The notes under the pieces were generated by a model. The model saw only the letters and a program-made list of their open reading frames with translations, did no database searches and was not told the DNA's origin. This document shows positions 49,264-58,454 of a DNA stretch of 64,000 nucleotides, one piece after another (the first letter of the stretch is position 1; each line of letters opens with the position of its first letter). The position numbers and the translations under genes were made by a program. Origin of the DNA: Streptomyces sp. AM 4-1-1 (GTDB taxonomy: Bacteria; Actinomycetota; Actinomycetes; Streptomycetales; Streptomycetaceae); contig NZ_CP119145.1 in NCBI RefSeq assembly GCF_029167625.1, positions 5,828,001 through 5,892,000 of the forward strand, given 5' to 3'.

Positions 49264-52200
49264 GTGCACCCCGAGGTCTCCTCGGTGCTGGGTAACTTCT
49301 CGGCGACCACCTTGCTGGAGGTCGACACTCGCGGGGAGGACGCTTTCGCCGAGCGCGGCCGCCGTCTTCAGCGGCAGCTCTGGAGTGATCTGGAGCACAG
49401 CGCCTTCAGCGGGGTGCAGGTGCTGCGGGAACTCTCCACCCGGGACGGTTCGGCGCGGGCCGGCCGGGCGCCGGTGGTGTTCGCGAGCACCCTGAACTTC
49501 TCCTCCGGCGAAAGCCCGGCCTCCACCGCGCTCACCGACCACCTGGTCGCGCTGACCGGCGAGGGGCACGAGGTCTCGTCGGTGATCCGCACCCCGCAGG
49601 TATGGCTCGACCACCAGGTGATCGAGGACGCCGAGGGATTGCGCCTCAACTGGGACCATGTCACCCAGCTGCTCCCCTCGCACATGGTCGGCTCGATGTT
49701 CGCGAGCTACCACCGCCTGGTCCAGCAGCTCTGCGACGAACCGGACGCCTGGGAGCGGCAGCCCATGGTCGAACTCCCGGAGTCCGAGCTGGCACCGCGC
49801 CGACGGGCCAACGACACCGCGGCTCCGGCCCCCGAGGGACTGCTGCACCACGGTTTCGAGGAGGCCGCCGCTAGGCGTCCGGACGCGCTCGCGCTGGTCT
49901 GCGGAGAGCAGAGCGTGAGTTACGCCGAACTCGACGCCCGGGCGGAGGATCTGGCCGACCGCATCGCGGAGCGCGCAGGCGCCGGCCGGGAGCAACTGGT
50001 AGCGGTGATGCTGCCGAAGGGCGTCGAGCAGGTCGTGGCCGCTCTCGCGGCGCTCAAGGCCGGCACGGCGTATGTCCCCGTCGCCGCCGATCTGCCCGCC
50101 GAACGGGCACGCCGCACAGTCGAGTCGTCGGGTGTCGCGCTCATCGTCGCCGACGCGTCGGTACGCGCCGACCATCCCTGGCTGGCCGGTTTCCCCGCCC
50201 TCGACGTGGCGGAAGGCGACGGAGGCCGGGAAGGCGGGACGGGCGGCATCCCCGTAGCGAGGAGGCCACGCGCGGTGGCACGGCATGGCGACATCGCCTA
50301 CGTCATCCACACCTCCGGGTCCACCGGCGAGCCCAAGGGCGTGATGATCGAACACCAGGCTGCCCTCACCACCCTGAAGGACGTCGGCCGCCGCTTCGGC
50401 ATCGGTGAGAGCGACACGGTGCTGGGCCTCTCGGCGCTCAACTTCGATCTGTCCGTCTTCGATGTGTTCGGGGTCCTAGCAGCCGGGGGAACCCTCGTGC
50501 TGCCACGCCCCGAACAGCTCCGGGACCCGGCGGCTTGGGAGGCACTGGTCCGCCGGCACGGGGTGACGGTGTGGAACTCCGTGCCCGCGCTGCTGCAGAT
50601 GTTCGTCGATCACTTGGAGGGGCTGGAGGAGACGGTTCCGTCGCTGCGACTGGCCATGCTCAGCGGCGACTGGATCCCCCTTGACCTGCCCGACCGCGCC
50701 CGCCGTCGCGCGCCCTCGATGGCGGTGCACTCTCTGGGTGGCGCCACCGAGGCGGCCATCTGGTCCATCACCCACCCGGTCGGCGACCTCGACCCCGCTC
50801 TGCCCTCGGTGCCGTACGGAAAGCCGCTGGAGAACCAAGGCTTCCATGTCCTGGACGCGCGCTTGCGACACCGTCCCACGCATGTGCCGGGAGACCTCTA
50901 CATCAGCGGCGACGGGCTGGCCCGCGGCTACCTCGCGGACCCGGTGAGGACGGCGGCGAGCTTCCTGGAGGACACCCCGCACGGGCGGCTCTACAGGACC
51001 GGCGACCTGGGCCGGTATCTGCCGGACGGCACGATCGAGTTCCTCGGGCGGCAGGACGGTCAGGTGAAGGTCCAGGGGTTCCGGATCGAGCTCGGCGAGA
51101 TCGAGGCGGCCCTGTCGCGACTGCCGGGGGTCCGAAGCGCCGTAGCGGCTGCCGTGGGCGCCGAGCGGGGGATGAAGTCGCTGGTGGCCGGGGTGGTCTC
51201 CGACGCCGACGTGGATGGGGACGAGTCGGTGCGCAGTGGCATCCTCGCCTCCCTCCGCGAGCGGTTGCCCGCGTACATGGTGCCCAGCCGCGTCGTGGGC
51301 CTGGACTCCGTCCCGGTCACTGCCAACGGAAAGGTGGATCGCCAGGCACTCGCCGCCCGGTGCGCCTCGATTCCGAGTCCGACGGCCGTCGAGCCACCGC
51401 GCGGTGAGACTGAGCGCCGGTTGGCCGAACTGTGGACTCGGCTGCTGCCACACGCTCCTGAGAGCAGGGACCAGGACTTCTTCGCGCTGGGCGGCAACTC
51501 TCTGCTCGGGGTGCGCCTGATGTCCCTCGTGCGCACCGAGCTGGGCGTCGATCTGCCGCTGTCCACGCTGTTCACGCAAGCCACGGTGGCGGCGCTGGCC
51601 GAGGCGGTGCGTGGCGGTCCCGTCGGACGGGCCGCTCTGGTGCCCCTGTCCCGTGGCCAAGAGGCGCCCACCGCCTATTGGATACACCCGGTCGGCGGCG
51701 ATGTTGCCTGCTATCGCGAACTGGCCGCGAAGCTGGGGGTACCAGTAACCGGCGTCCAGGTTCCTGACGGCCTCCCATCGGGGTTCCTCCTCGCCGAACT
51801 GGCCGACGTCTACGCCGCGGCCATCGCGGAGGACGTGCTTGGCCCTGAGGGCGACCTCCGGGATGCCGGGCAGGCTCCGTCGCCCGGCTCCTCCCCCGGG
51901 CTCGAGATCCGAGTCGCGGGCTGGTCGATGGGCGGGGTGCTTGCGCTGGAGGTCGGGGAACGGCTGATGCGGCAGGGTTTCGCCGTCGCACCGGTGGTCG
52001 CCGTCGACCTGATGGAGCACCCGGACGATCCCGTCACCACGCCTCGGTACACTGACCTGCTGTCCTGGTTCGCGCGGGACGTGTCCCAGGTCGCCGGCGT
52101 CACCGACCCACTTGCGGGCTTCGACCTGGCAGAGCTGCCCGACCCGGAGGCTGCGCTCGCGGAACGGCTGCGCGCCGGGGTCGTCTTCGGAGCTGACACC

Positions 52201-52533
52201 GACGATGACGCGATCGTGACCCTGGTGAAGCGCTTCGCGGCCAACGCCCAAGCGCTGTCGACCCACCGAGCGGGTACCTACACCGTCCCGGCCGTATTGG
52301 TGCACGCCCGGGACGGGGCATCCGACGCCGTAACAGCCGCATGGCTCGACCATCTCGCCCAGCCCTTGGCCGTCCACACGCTGGACGGCGACCACTACTC
52401 CGTGCTCCACGCCGACCGGCTCGACGCGCTCGCGTCGGTGGTCCGGGAGTCCTGGGACACGGGTTCCGACCGTACGGCGACACGTCGTACGGGCTTCACC
52501 GAGAAGAACACCCTGGAAGGAACAGAAGCATGA
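49264..52533 (+). CDS. hybrid PKS-NRPS, second part: Cy(C-terminal half)-A(Cys)-PCP-TE
   Basis: 1089 residues from the first in-frame GTG, but homology is continuous from 49210, so this is the 3' portion of the 44161 gene. Cy C-terminal half to about residue 185 (VLGNFSATTLLEVD). Adenylation domain about 195-700: HTSGSTGEPKGVMI, LNFDLSVFDVFG, WNSVPALLQMF, LSGDWIPLDLP, SLGGATEAAIWSI, YRTGDLGRY. The specificity residues read D-L-F-N-M-S-L-I-W-K, near the known cysteine code D-L-Y-N-L-S-L-I-W-K. PCP about 715-780 (FALGGNSLLG). TE about 795-1070 with GWSMGG nucleophile and catalytic His in GDHYSVLH. Expected chemistry: load Cys, condense and cyclise to a thiazoline, release. No oxidase domain is present. 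Confidence 0.88.
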   Translation: MHPEVSSVLGNFSATTLLEVDTRGEDAFAERGRRLQRQLWSDLEHSAFSGVQVLRELSTRDGSARAGRAPVVFASTLNFSSGESPASTALTDHLVALTGEGHEVSSVIRTPQVWLDHQVIEDAEGLRLNWDHVTQLLPSHMVGSMFASYHRLVQQLCDEPDAWERQPMVELPESELAPRRRANDTAAPAPEGLLHHGFEEAAARRPDALALVCGEQSVSYAELDARAEDLADRIAERAGAGREQLVAVMLPKGVEQVVAALAALKAGTAYVPVAADLPAERARRTVESSGVALIVADASVRADHPWLAGFPALDVAEGDGGREGGTGGIPVARRPRAVARHGDIAYVIHTSGSTGEPKGVMIEHQAALTTLKDVGRRFGIGESDTVLGLSALNFDLSVFDVFGVLAAGGTLVLPRPEQLRDPAAWEALVRRHGVTVWNSVPALLQMFVDHLEGLEETVPSLRLAMLSGDWIPLDLPDRARRRAPSMAVHSLGGATEAAIWSITHPVGDLDPALPSVPYGKPLENQGFHVLDARLRHRPTHVPGDLYISGDGLARGYLADPVRTAASFLEDTPHGRLYRTGDLGRYLPDGTIEFLGRQDGQVKVQGFRIELGEIEAALSRLPGVRSAVAAAVGAERGMKSLVAGVVSDADVDGDESVRSGILASLRERLPAYMVPSRVVGLDSVPVTANGKVDRQALAARCASIPSPTAVEPPRGETERRLAELWTRLLPHAPESRDQDFFALGGNSLLGVRLMSLVRTELGVDLPLSTLFTQATVAALAEAVRGGPVGRAALVPLSRGQEAPTAYWIHPVGGDVACYRELAAKLGVPVTGVQVPDGLPSGFLLAELADVYAAAIAEDVLGPEGDLRDAGQAPSPGSSPGLEIRVAGWSMGGVLALEVGERLMRQGFAVAPVVAVDLMEHPDDPVTTPRYTDLLSWFARDVSQVAGVTDPLAGFDLAELPDPEAALAERLRAGVVFGADTDDDAIVTLVKRFAANAQALSTHRAGTYTVPAVLVHARDGASDAVTAAWLDHLAQPLAVHTLDGDHYSVLHADRLDALASVVRESWDTGSDRTATRRTGFTEKNTLEGTEA

Positions 52534-53087
52534 CCGAGACGTTCACCCGGCACGACGCCTCCTCCGCACCCGAGGCCGCCCGCCCCATCATCGAGAACAC
52601 CCAGAAGGGCTTCGGCTTCCTGCCGGCCCCGGTCGCCTACATGGCGGAGTCACCGGAGCTGCTGGAGAACTTCATGAGCGGCAACGCGCTGTTCAACAAG
52701 ACCACGCTCAGCCAGCTGGAGCGCGAGGTCTTCATTCTGACCGTGGCCACCACGGTGCAGTGCCACTACTGCGTGGCCATGCACTCGGCGATGCTCACCA
52801 AGTCCGGCGCCGACCAGGAGCTCATCCAGGCGCTGCGGGACCGCAAACCCCTGAAGGACTCCAGGCTGGAGGCCATGCGGGTCTTCACCCACGCCGTCAT
52901 GGAGGGCCACGGCCATGTCGCACCGGAGATCATGGAAGCGTTCCTGAGCGCGGGCTACACCCGGCGCAACGCCCTGGAGGTCGTTCTCGGCCTGGGCGTC
53001 TACACCATCTCCACCTACGCCAACCGCATGACCGAAGCCCCGCTGGATGAGGCGTTCGCGTCGTTCGCCTGGCACGCCGAGCACTGA
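52530..53087 (+). CDS. carboxymuconolactone decarboxylase / AhpD-like protein
   Basis: A 185-residue all-helical protein starting MTETFTRHDASSAPEAARPI in an ATGA overlap with the NRPS stop, plus GGAAGGA upstream. It carries the AhpD-like active-site pattern TVQCHYCVAMHSAML: Cys-x-x-Cys with a His three residues after the second Cys. Members are thiol peroxidase partners or act in decarboxylation and ring chemistry. Tight coupling to the NRPS suggests a role in biosynthesis or in protection from a redox-active product. Residues 37-47 (GFGFLPAPVAY) match the usual peroxidase-related subgroup. Confidence 0.88.
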   Translation: MTETFTRHDASSAPEAARPIIENTQKGFGFLPAPVAYMAESPELLENFMSGNALFNKTTLSQLEREVFILTVATTVQCHYCVAMHSAMLTKSGADQELIQALRDRKPLKDSRLEAMRVFTHAVMEGHGHVAPEIMEAFLSAGYTRRNALEVVLGLGVYTISTYANRMTEAPLDEAFASFAWHAEH

Positions 53088-53109
53088 GAAATCAACGGGG
53101 GAACACACC

Positions 53110-54093
53110 ATGATACGTAATGTGCTGCGGATACGCTGGTCGCTGCCGCTGGCTCTCGCGCTGCTGGTGGTCGCGTCGTTCACACCGATGCTGATCGCGG
53201 GAGGGACGCAGGCATCCGCCTCGGCTCCCGCCGCCGAAGCGGACGGGGCCGCTCTGCCGAAGTTGACCTCTTTCAACAAGGTCTCGCTCGGCGACGGCAC
53301 CGTGGAGACGCTCTACGCCGCCGACTCGGCCGCACACCCTGTGGTGTTGGCGGTACGAGTCGATGCGGCGGCCATGAAGTCGCTGCCGAGCACGCCGACG
53401 CACGACGGCCAGACGTGCTTCGACAACGGCGGGGACGGCATCGACCTCGAAACGGACTGCGCGAGCGGTCATGAGCGGAACCTTTGGTTCCCAAAACTGG
53501 ACGGGCTTCCGTTCCAGTGGCTGATGTTCAACTGGCAGAAGAACGGGCACGGTCCGACGCACGTCTTCGACAAGCCGCACTTCGACATGCACTTCTTCAT
53601 CCAGGACTTCAGCGCCCGCAACCAGATCCGCACCGGGTCGTGCAACCTCGTCATCAACTGCGACGACGACGCCACGGCGAAGAAGCCGGTGCCCGCTCCG
53701 TACGCACCGGCGGGCTGGGGTCTGCCCGGCGCCGCCGGACGGATGGGCAACCACATCATCGACCCGAACGCGGCGCCTGCCAACGGTGGAGCCTTCACCC
53801 AGGCGTTCGCCTACGGGACGTGGAACGGACACATCAGCTTCTGGGAACCGGTGGTCAACCGGGACTGGGTCGTCAGTGAGAAGCCGGGCGTGACCTGCCG
53901 GCCGATACCCCAGACGCCGCAGGTGGAGCTGACCGGCTACTACCCGGAGAAGATGTGCACCCGGTACGGAACAGGGGGCGAGATGACCTTCACTTTCGAG
54001 AACTTCGTCAAGCGCACTGCTCCGGCCGGAGCCAAGGCCCCGGTCTGGTCCTCGAAGACCACGTCCGGGCAGACGACGGCGCACCAGCACTGA
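53110..54093 (+). CDS. secreted protein with PHFDMHFF motif, function unknown
   Basis: A 327-residue protein with GGGGGA upstream. It has a signal peptide (positive MIRNVLRIRW, hydrophobic LPLALALLVVASFTPMLIAG, cleavage near ASASA). The mature part has THVFDKPHFDMHFFIQDF, a pattern known in a family of exported proteins (DUF5602/TTHB210-like as I recall), four or more cysteines that may form disulfides (TCFDNGG, DCASGHE, GSCNLVINCDDD, MCTRYGTGG), and GTWNGHISFWEPVV. It is 22 bases from the AhpD-like gene, so likely in the same operon. A role in binding or processing the product outside the cell is only a guess. Confidence 0.75.
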   Translation: MIRNVLRIRWSLPLALALLVVASFTPMLIAGGTQASASAPAAEADGAALPKLTSFNKVSLGDGTVETLYAADSAAHPVVLAVRVDAAAMKSLPSTPTHDGQTCFDNGGDGIDLETDCASGHERNLWFPKLDGLPFQWLMFNWQKNGHGPTHVFDKPHFDMHFFIQDFSARNQIRTGSCNLVINCDDDATAKKPVPAPYAPAGWGLPGAAGRMGNHIIDPNAAPANGGAFTQAFAYGTWNGHISFWEPVVNRDWVVSEKPGVTCRPIPQTPQVELTGYYPEKMCTRYGTGGEMTFTFENFVKRTAPAGAKAPVWSSKTTSGQTTAHQH

Positions 54094-54196
54094 TCCACGT
54101 CACCTGACGTGATCATCGGTACCACCTGTCCCGGGTCGCCCGCAGCCAGCGGCGGACCGGGGCAGGGGCCGCGGGGCCCCCGGACCGACCGCCGGA

Positions 54197-54658
54197 TCAG
54201 GAGCCCAGCCATCCCAAGATGCGATCCATGCCATCCTGTCCGGAGGCTCTCTCCAGCACCTCCTCCAAGACCTGCATCTCCTCTTCGCCGGCCCGGGACG
54301 CCCACTCGTCCCGCAGTTGGTTGAGGATCACCCCGGACAGTGCGAGAGCTTCGACTCCCCGTCCGGTGAGCACGACGTCGATCCGCCTGCGGTCTGTGGC
54401 GCTGGGTCGACGCTGTGCGTACCCTAGGTTCTCCAGGCCCATGACCGTCTTGTGGGCCGCCTGCTTGGTGACACCCAGCCGCCGTCCCAGATCCGTGATG
54501 CTCCCGCCGCGGTTGATCATCTGCAGGGCGAATCCGTGGACGGGCTGGAGCTGAGGGTGCCCCTGTTCGGCGAGCTGTCGATGAAGGTCATCGATGAGCG
54601 CGCGGAACGCCCCGAGAAGCAAGAAGGGAAGCGCGTTCCCAGGACGTCGGATCGGCAT
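54197..54658 (-). CDS. MarR-family transcriptional regulator
   Basis: A 153-residue regulator read from the ATG at 54658 (MPIRRPGNALPFLLLGAFRA). An in-frame start at 54847 would add 63 residues without family character. The winged helix shows QMINRGGSITDLGRRLGVTKQAAHKTVMGLENLGYAQRR and the wing ATDRRRIDVVLTGRG, classic MarR. It converges with the secreted-protein gene; an imperfect hairpin near 54126-54170 lies between the stops. It is the only regulator in the PKS-NRPS island and so a candidate cluster regulator. The ribosome site is weak, so the start is uncertain. Confidence 0.8.
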   Translation of the reverse strand: MPIRRPGNALPFLLLGAFRALIDDLHRQLAEQGHPQLQPVHGFALQMINRGGSITDLGRRLGVTKQAAHKTVMGLENLGYAQRRPSATDRRRIDVVLTGRGVEALALSGVILNQLRDEWASRAGEEEMQVLEEVLERASGQDGMDRILGWLGS

Positions 54659-54847
54659 TGTGGCCCAGGTTTCGAGGAGACCGTGCAAGGGGCGCAAATC
54701 GTACCGCGCCCGAGGTGCCAGAAGCCCGGCAACAGCTGTGTCCGCCCTATGCGGGGCGAAGACCCGGACGGCCTCGGCATCGGGCCATCCGCGGAGGACG
54801 GTGGCGACGACGCCCGGCCGGTCGTCGGGCGGCCCCCGGTCGGGCAC

Positions 54848-55270
54848 GATGTCGGATTCAGGGGGCGGCCAGATGCGTCGCAGGCGGTCCGGATGAGGCG
54901 ACGGGCGAGCCCACCGGTGCGCTGCGCGGGACCCTGGGGGCCGAGGACGGTGGCGGTTACTGTTGAGGTCGTTGAGGAGTAGAAGGAGATCGTCGGCGAG
55001 CTGCTCGAGGTCGGGCGCACCAGCGTCGACCGCACGTTACCCACGGCTTCGCCTACGGGAGGAGCGGCTCCACGTTATACCGCAGACCTGCGTCGCTGAG
55101 ATCCCGCGCCAAGTTAGGTGTCAGGTGCGACACAGGCTCACTCTGTGCGTCAACTTGTCGCGCGTAGCGCACGCAGTGCACATAACGCGCACGGGTGGTT
55201 TGCCCCTATTTTTTCCATGAGGGGCTCTGGCCTGCTTCTGCTTCTACATGTTTCTGTTCGACATGTTTCG
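54848..55270. other. gene-free stretch at the right end of the island
   Basis: No supportable gene, RNA or repeat. Fragments such as KEIVGELLEVGRTSVDRTLP can be read near 54985-55040 but have no start, length or recognisable family. Between 55190 and 55270 the sequence is clearly AT-richer (tgcccctattttttccatga), unlike coding Streptomyces DNA, as at many integration junctions. Confidence 0.4.
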
Positions 55271-55395
55271 CGATGACGCATCATGTGGAGTGTGTCGCCA
55301 TCCTCGAACCGGCCGCAAAGGGCTCCTGACCTGAGGTTTTCCTAGGCGCGTTATGTGCGGTGCGGGCGTTACAAGCGGGATCTTGATGCTGAAAC
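55271..55395 (+). repeat. right copy of island-flanking direct repeat (attR candidate)
   Basis: Encodes MTHHVECVAILEPAAKGS then TGA, i.e. the last 18 residues of the methyltransferase with a single conservative change at the end (A to S) but many synonymous differences. It also shares post-stop sequence (GGTTTTCC, TTATGTGCGGTGCGGGCGTTAC) with the left copy. It has no upstream gene body, so it is a displaced 3' end. Confidence 0.7.
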
Positions 55396-55549
55396 GATGC
55401 TTTCCTGACGGGAAGTCACCTGACTGGTTGTGCAAGCCGTGCCAGGTGGAGGGCGCGTTCCCGCAGGCTGTCTTTGCAGGAACTCGAAGGAAACCAAGCC
55501 GAGTTCTTGCATGCCGTAGTTCGGCGGGTCGGACGTTGGCTGAGTGGGC

Positions 55550-55790
55550 GCTCATAGGTCGGTCCGTAAGGGCTCCAGCGCCCGAGGAAGGGCCTCAGGT
55601 TGTCGGCTCGCGGTTCGTGGACGTCGGGCAACCGGGGTGGTGAGCTCAGCGGGTCGAGGCGCTCGACGGTGGTCGCTGCCCAGCTGATCCATGTTTCAGC
55701 GTCGGTTCTGGCCTGCCCCGGTGGCATGGCCTCGACTCGCGCGCACAGCGCTCCGAGGGCACCGATGCCGGCCACCTTCGTCCACAACTA
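55550..55790 (-). pseudogene. C-terminal fragment related to the 33670 pseudogene
   Basis: Read from about 55790: GQARTDAETWISWAATTVERL and then PRADNLRPFLGRWSPYGPTY. This matches the end of the left-hand pseudogene (GQERTEIEAWLAFADARLQHL and DDLKPFLDHWSPYGPRSY). Its distance from the right repeat copy (about 230 bases) equals that of the left pseudogene from the left copy. Only the C-terminus survives; the sequence upstream of 55790 is unrelated. The next 170 bases up to the IS hold nothing recognisable. Confidence 0.6.
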
Positions 55791-55986
55791 GCTGGAGATC
55801 GCCACCCTGCCGGGCAAGCCGTCCAGCCTCATGGCTCCCGTCTCTCGTCGTGCATTCCGCGACGCACACTGCTGCGCCTGGCTGAGGCCGTGGCGAGGGC
55901 AGCTCTCGCCGGTTCGGACTTCCTCTCGGGCCAGGCCAGGCCGGACGTCGTCACGAAGGTGAACCGTTCCGGGTTCCGTAGAGATC

Positions 55987-56950
55987 TCAGATGTCGGGTG
56001 TGACCTGGGGCGTCGTGGTGATGAGGTAGCGGTTTGCTTCGTACTCGACGGGTGGGGTGTGCCCGATCTCCCCGTGGAGCCGACTGTGGTTGTACCAGTC
56101 GACCCACTCAGCGGTGGCGAGCTCGACCTGGGAAAGCGTTCGCCACGGCCGCTGGGGCTTGATCAACTCGGCTTTGTAGAGCCCGATCGTCGATTCCATC
56201 AGGGCGTTGTCCAGGGCGTCCCTGACCGAGCCGATGCTCGCCGCGATGCCGGCAGCATCCAGATGGTCGGCCAGCTTGAACGACGTGTACTGCGACCGGC
56301 GTTCGAGTGATGTATCAACTCGCCCCGAATGTGGAGGTGTTGGTCGCGACCGCGTTGCCACAAGGCCATCTCCAGCGCGTCCGGAACGAGCCGGGTCTCC
56401 CTTGTGGTGGCGGCGGATCAGCTGACGATGCGGCGCGAGAAGGTGTCCACGACGAAGGCGACGTAGACGACGCCGGTCCAGGTCGGCCACGTGGGTGAAG
56501 TCTGCGACCCAGCAATGGTTCGGTGCGTCGGAGACGAAGTCGCGGTCGACCAGGTCCGGCGCCCTGGGTGCGTTGGGGTCGGGGATCGTGGTGATCACCT
56601 TCTTGCCGCGGACGGCGCGGGTGATGCCGAGTTCGCGCATGAGGCGTTCGACGGTGCAGCGGGCCACGGGATGGCTCTGTCGGTTCAGGTGCCGCCAGAA
56701 CTCCCTGGCGCCGTAGACGCGGTAGTTGGTGTCGTACGCCTCCTTGATCAGGGGCTTCAGTTCGGTGTCGCGGACGGTGCGGGCCGCGGGGGCGGCCTGG
56801 CGTTTGCGGTGGGCGTAACAGGTGGAGGGGGCGATCTTGCAGTCGTGGTCGGTGAGGACCCGGCAGATCGACTCGACGCCGCCGAAGCGGCCCTTGTGCT
56901 CGTCGATGAACGCTACGAGCGTGTGTGTGGCCGGTCGAGTTCGGCCACGA
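55987..56950 (-). pseudogene. IS3 transposase OrfB, frameshifted
   Basis: Readable from about 56950: FIDEHKGRFGGVESICRVL, STCYAHRKRQAAP, TNYRVYGAREFWRHLNRQ, VERLMRELGITRAVRGKK, DFVSDAPNHCWVADFTHVA with the first catalytic Asp (ADFTHV), then a frame-shifted tract to about 56310, and again SQYTSFKLADHLDAAGI, RDALDNALMESTIGLYKAEL with the catalytic Glu (E of MESTIGLYK) and WVDWYNHSRLHGEIGHTPP. The DDE core is therefore broken in the middle. Confidence 0.8.
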
Positions 56951-57237
56951 AGAAAGACGCTGCTGCCTTGAGGATGTCGTTCGCCCTCTTCAGCTCCGCG
57001 TTCTCCTTCTTCAGCCCCTTCGGCTCCGCCGAATCATTCGTCGTCGTGCCCGGCCGGGTGCCAGCGTCGATCTGGTCCTGCCGCACCCATTTACGCAGCG
57101 TCTCGGTCGTGCCGATGCCGAGTTTCGACGCGACGCCTTCATCGCGGACCACTCGGTGTCGTACTCCGGCCGCACCTCGCGACCATGCGGACAGCTCGCT
57201 TGCGCAGCTCAAGCGGGTACTGGGAAGGACGTGCCAT
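56913..57237 (-). pseudogene. IS3 transposase OrfA, frameshifted
   Basis: Begins MARPSQYPLELRKRAVRMVA at 57237, shifts frame twice (VRPEYDTEWSAMKA then VASKLGIGTTETLRKWVRQD), and ends in the leucine-zipper-like LKKENAELKRANDILKAAAS and AELDRPHTRS. In intact relatives these are one frame with a helix-turn-helix followed by the zipper. The last 99 codons are open but lack the true N-terminus. Confidence 0.8.
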
Positions 57238-57426
57238 GACTCGTTCCTCTCAAATGATCGAGTCCCTACGGAATCCGGAACGGTTCACTCGTTCGGGGAC
57301 CCGGGAGGGGTTTCGGACCGACGCCCAGCTTCGGGTCCCGAGGGTAGGGCTCGACCCTGCGACACTGTCCACGTTCGTGCCATCCTGCGGCTGTGGAGCG
57401 CCCGTCCCGCGACCGTCCAGCCGGAT

Positions 57427-58083
57427 TCAAACGCCGGAGAGCGTCGCCGCCAGCGACTGGAACCAGGCGCCGTGGGAGAACGGCTCCGGCGGGCCCACCT
57501 CCATGCCGAGTTCGGCGGCAGCCAGGGCGTAGTCCCCCTCGTCCAGGGGAAGGGCGAGCAACTCGTGCAGTTCACCCACGAGGCGGGCGACCAACTGCGG
57601 GTTCGTGGTGTCGGCGTAGGCGGCGACCGCAGCGTCGTGGCCGAGGAACTCGTCGACGATGTCCTGCGAAAACCAACCCCCCAGCAGTTGCGCGGTCTCC
57701 GGAAAGCGCGCGTGCCACTCCCAGTGCGTCTGCGGGGACGATGGCTCCGGGACGTCGCCCTCCTCGATGCTCCTCTTCAAGTGGTCGGCCAGCACTGTCA
57801 GCCAGTCACCGATGTCCGACTGGGGCTTTCCGGTGTCCGGGATCGAGTAGAACTCACCCAACTCCTGCCGGATGCGGCCCGGAGGATTACGGCTGTACTC
57901 GCGCAGCTGTCGCTCCGCCTCCGCGACGGCCGAAGGGCGGGTATGCCAGGTGTGACGGAGATACGCGTCCAGGGCGCGACTGCGCCGCTCCGGGGTGTCG
58001 TCGGCCGACTGGCCCAGATAAGCGCGCATCACCTGGTCCAGCTCGCCATACCGCCGGTCGTGTTCGAGGGGCTTCATGGACAT
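57427..58083 (-). CDS. probable contact-dependent-inhibition (CdiI-type) immunity protein
   Basis: A 218-residue acidic soluble protein starting MSMKPLEHDRRYGELDQVMR (ATG at 58083, TAGGGG upstream; ATG at 58077 also possible). Features are RYGELDQVMRAYLGQS, HWEWHARFPETAQLLGGWFSQDIVDEF and LVGELHELLALPLDEGDYALAAAELGMEV, with many Trp and acids typical of immunity proteins. I think it belongs to the CdiI-like group often placed after RNase A-like toxin tails, but that is from memory. It is 13 bases downstream of the orphan toxin tail gene. Confidence 0.6.
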   Translation of the reverse strand: MSMKPLEHDRRYGELDQVMRAYLGQSADDTPERRSRALDAYLRHTWHTRPSAVAEAERQLREYSRNPPGRIRQELGEFYSIPDTGKPQSDIGDWLTVLADHLKRSIEEGDVPEPSSPQTHWEWHARFPETAQLLGGWFSQDIVDEFLGHDAAVAAYADTTNPQLVARLVGELHELLALPLDEGDYALAAAELGMEVGPPEPFSHGAWFQSLAATLSGV

Positions 58084-58096
58084 GTGCGTGTGACCC

Positions 58097-58396
58097 CTAC
58101 AGGTAGAACGGGACGGTCGTGTGGACGACGAAGCCGAGCGGACTCGTCGCCTCGCGGCGCAGCACCACGCGCGCCGCGCGCACGTCGACGGGGCCGCGCC
58201 CGGCCAGCAGGTCGCCCTCCAGCTGGACCCGGCCCACGGGCTCCTCACGGGACGGCCAGGCTGCCTCGAGGGTGAGGCGGACCCGGGTGTTCTGGGCTAG
58301 CCAGCGGTGGACGGCCTGTTCGTTGGCGGTCACCACCTGCTGGGTGGCCCACTGGGCGGTCTCCCGGTCGGGATAAGAGGCGGAACGGGTCAGCAC
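58097..58396 (-). CDS. orphan C-terminal part of an RNase A-like polymorphic toxin
   Basis: A 99-residue frame starting with GTG (VLTRSASYPDRETAQWATQQ). It fits the second half of the bacterial RNase A-like toxin domain: S-x-x-x-D-x-x-x-A followed by VVTANEQAVHRWL, then RVQLEGDLLAGRGPVDVRAARVVLRRE and the terminal FVVHTTVPFYL. The N-terminal half with the catalytic His-containing HVGKTD motif is absent and no secretion domain is attached. This is the typical form of a silent toxin cassette displaced by recombination. It may be untranslated. Confidence 0.6.
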   Translation of the reverse strand: MLTRSASYPDRETAQWATQQVVTANEQAVHRWLAQNTRVRLTLEAAWPSREEPVGRVQLEGDLLAGRGPVDVRAARVVLRREATSPLGFVVHTTVPFYL

Positions 58397-58454
58397 GGGG
58401 GCATCCTCTCAGATCACCTCGTCAGGAGCCGGGCTCCTACGGGTGGCAGGTGCT

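Larger units (their letters stand above)
55960..57287 (-). mobile_element. defective IS3-family insertion sequence
   Basis: About 1.33 kb bounded by imperfect inverted repeats: TGAACCGTTCCGGGTTCCGT at the left (from 55960) and its near-complement ending at 57287 (TGAACCGTTCCGGATTCCGT when read inward), with the TG...CA ends of IS3 elements. Inside are an orfA and orfB in the usual overlapping order on the minus strand, both frameshifted. No target-site duplication is seen at the ends, so the insertion is old or was rearranged. Confidence 0.8.

Noticed and set aside
54658..54847. N-terminal extension of the MarR gene to 54847
   Set aside because: The extra 63 residues lack MarR character and no ribosome site supports the upstream start; the ATG at 54658 matches the usual MarR length better, although its own ribosome site is weak.
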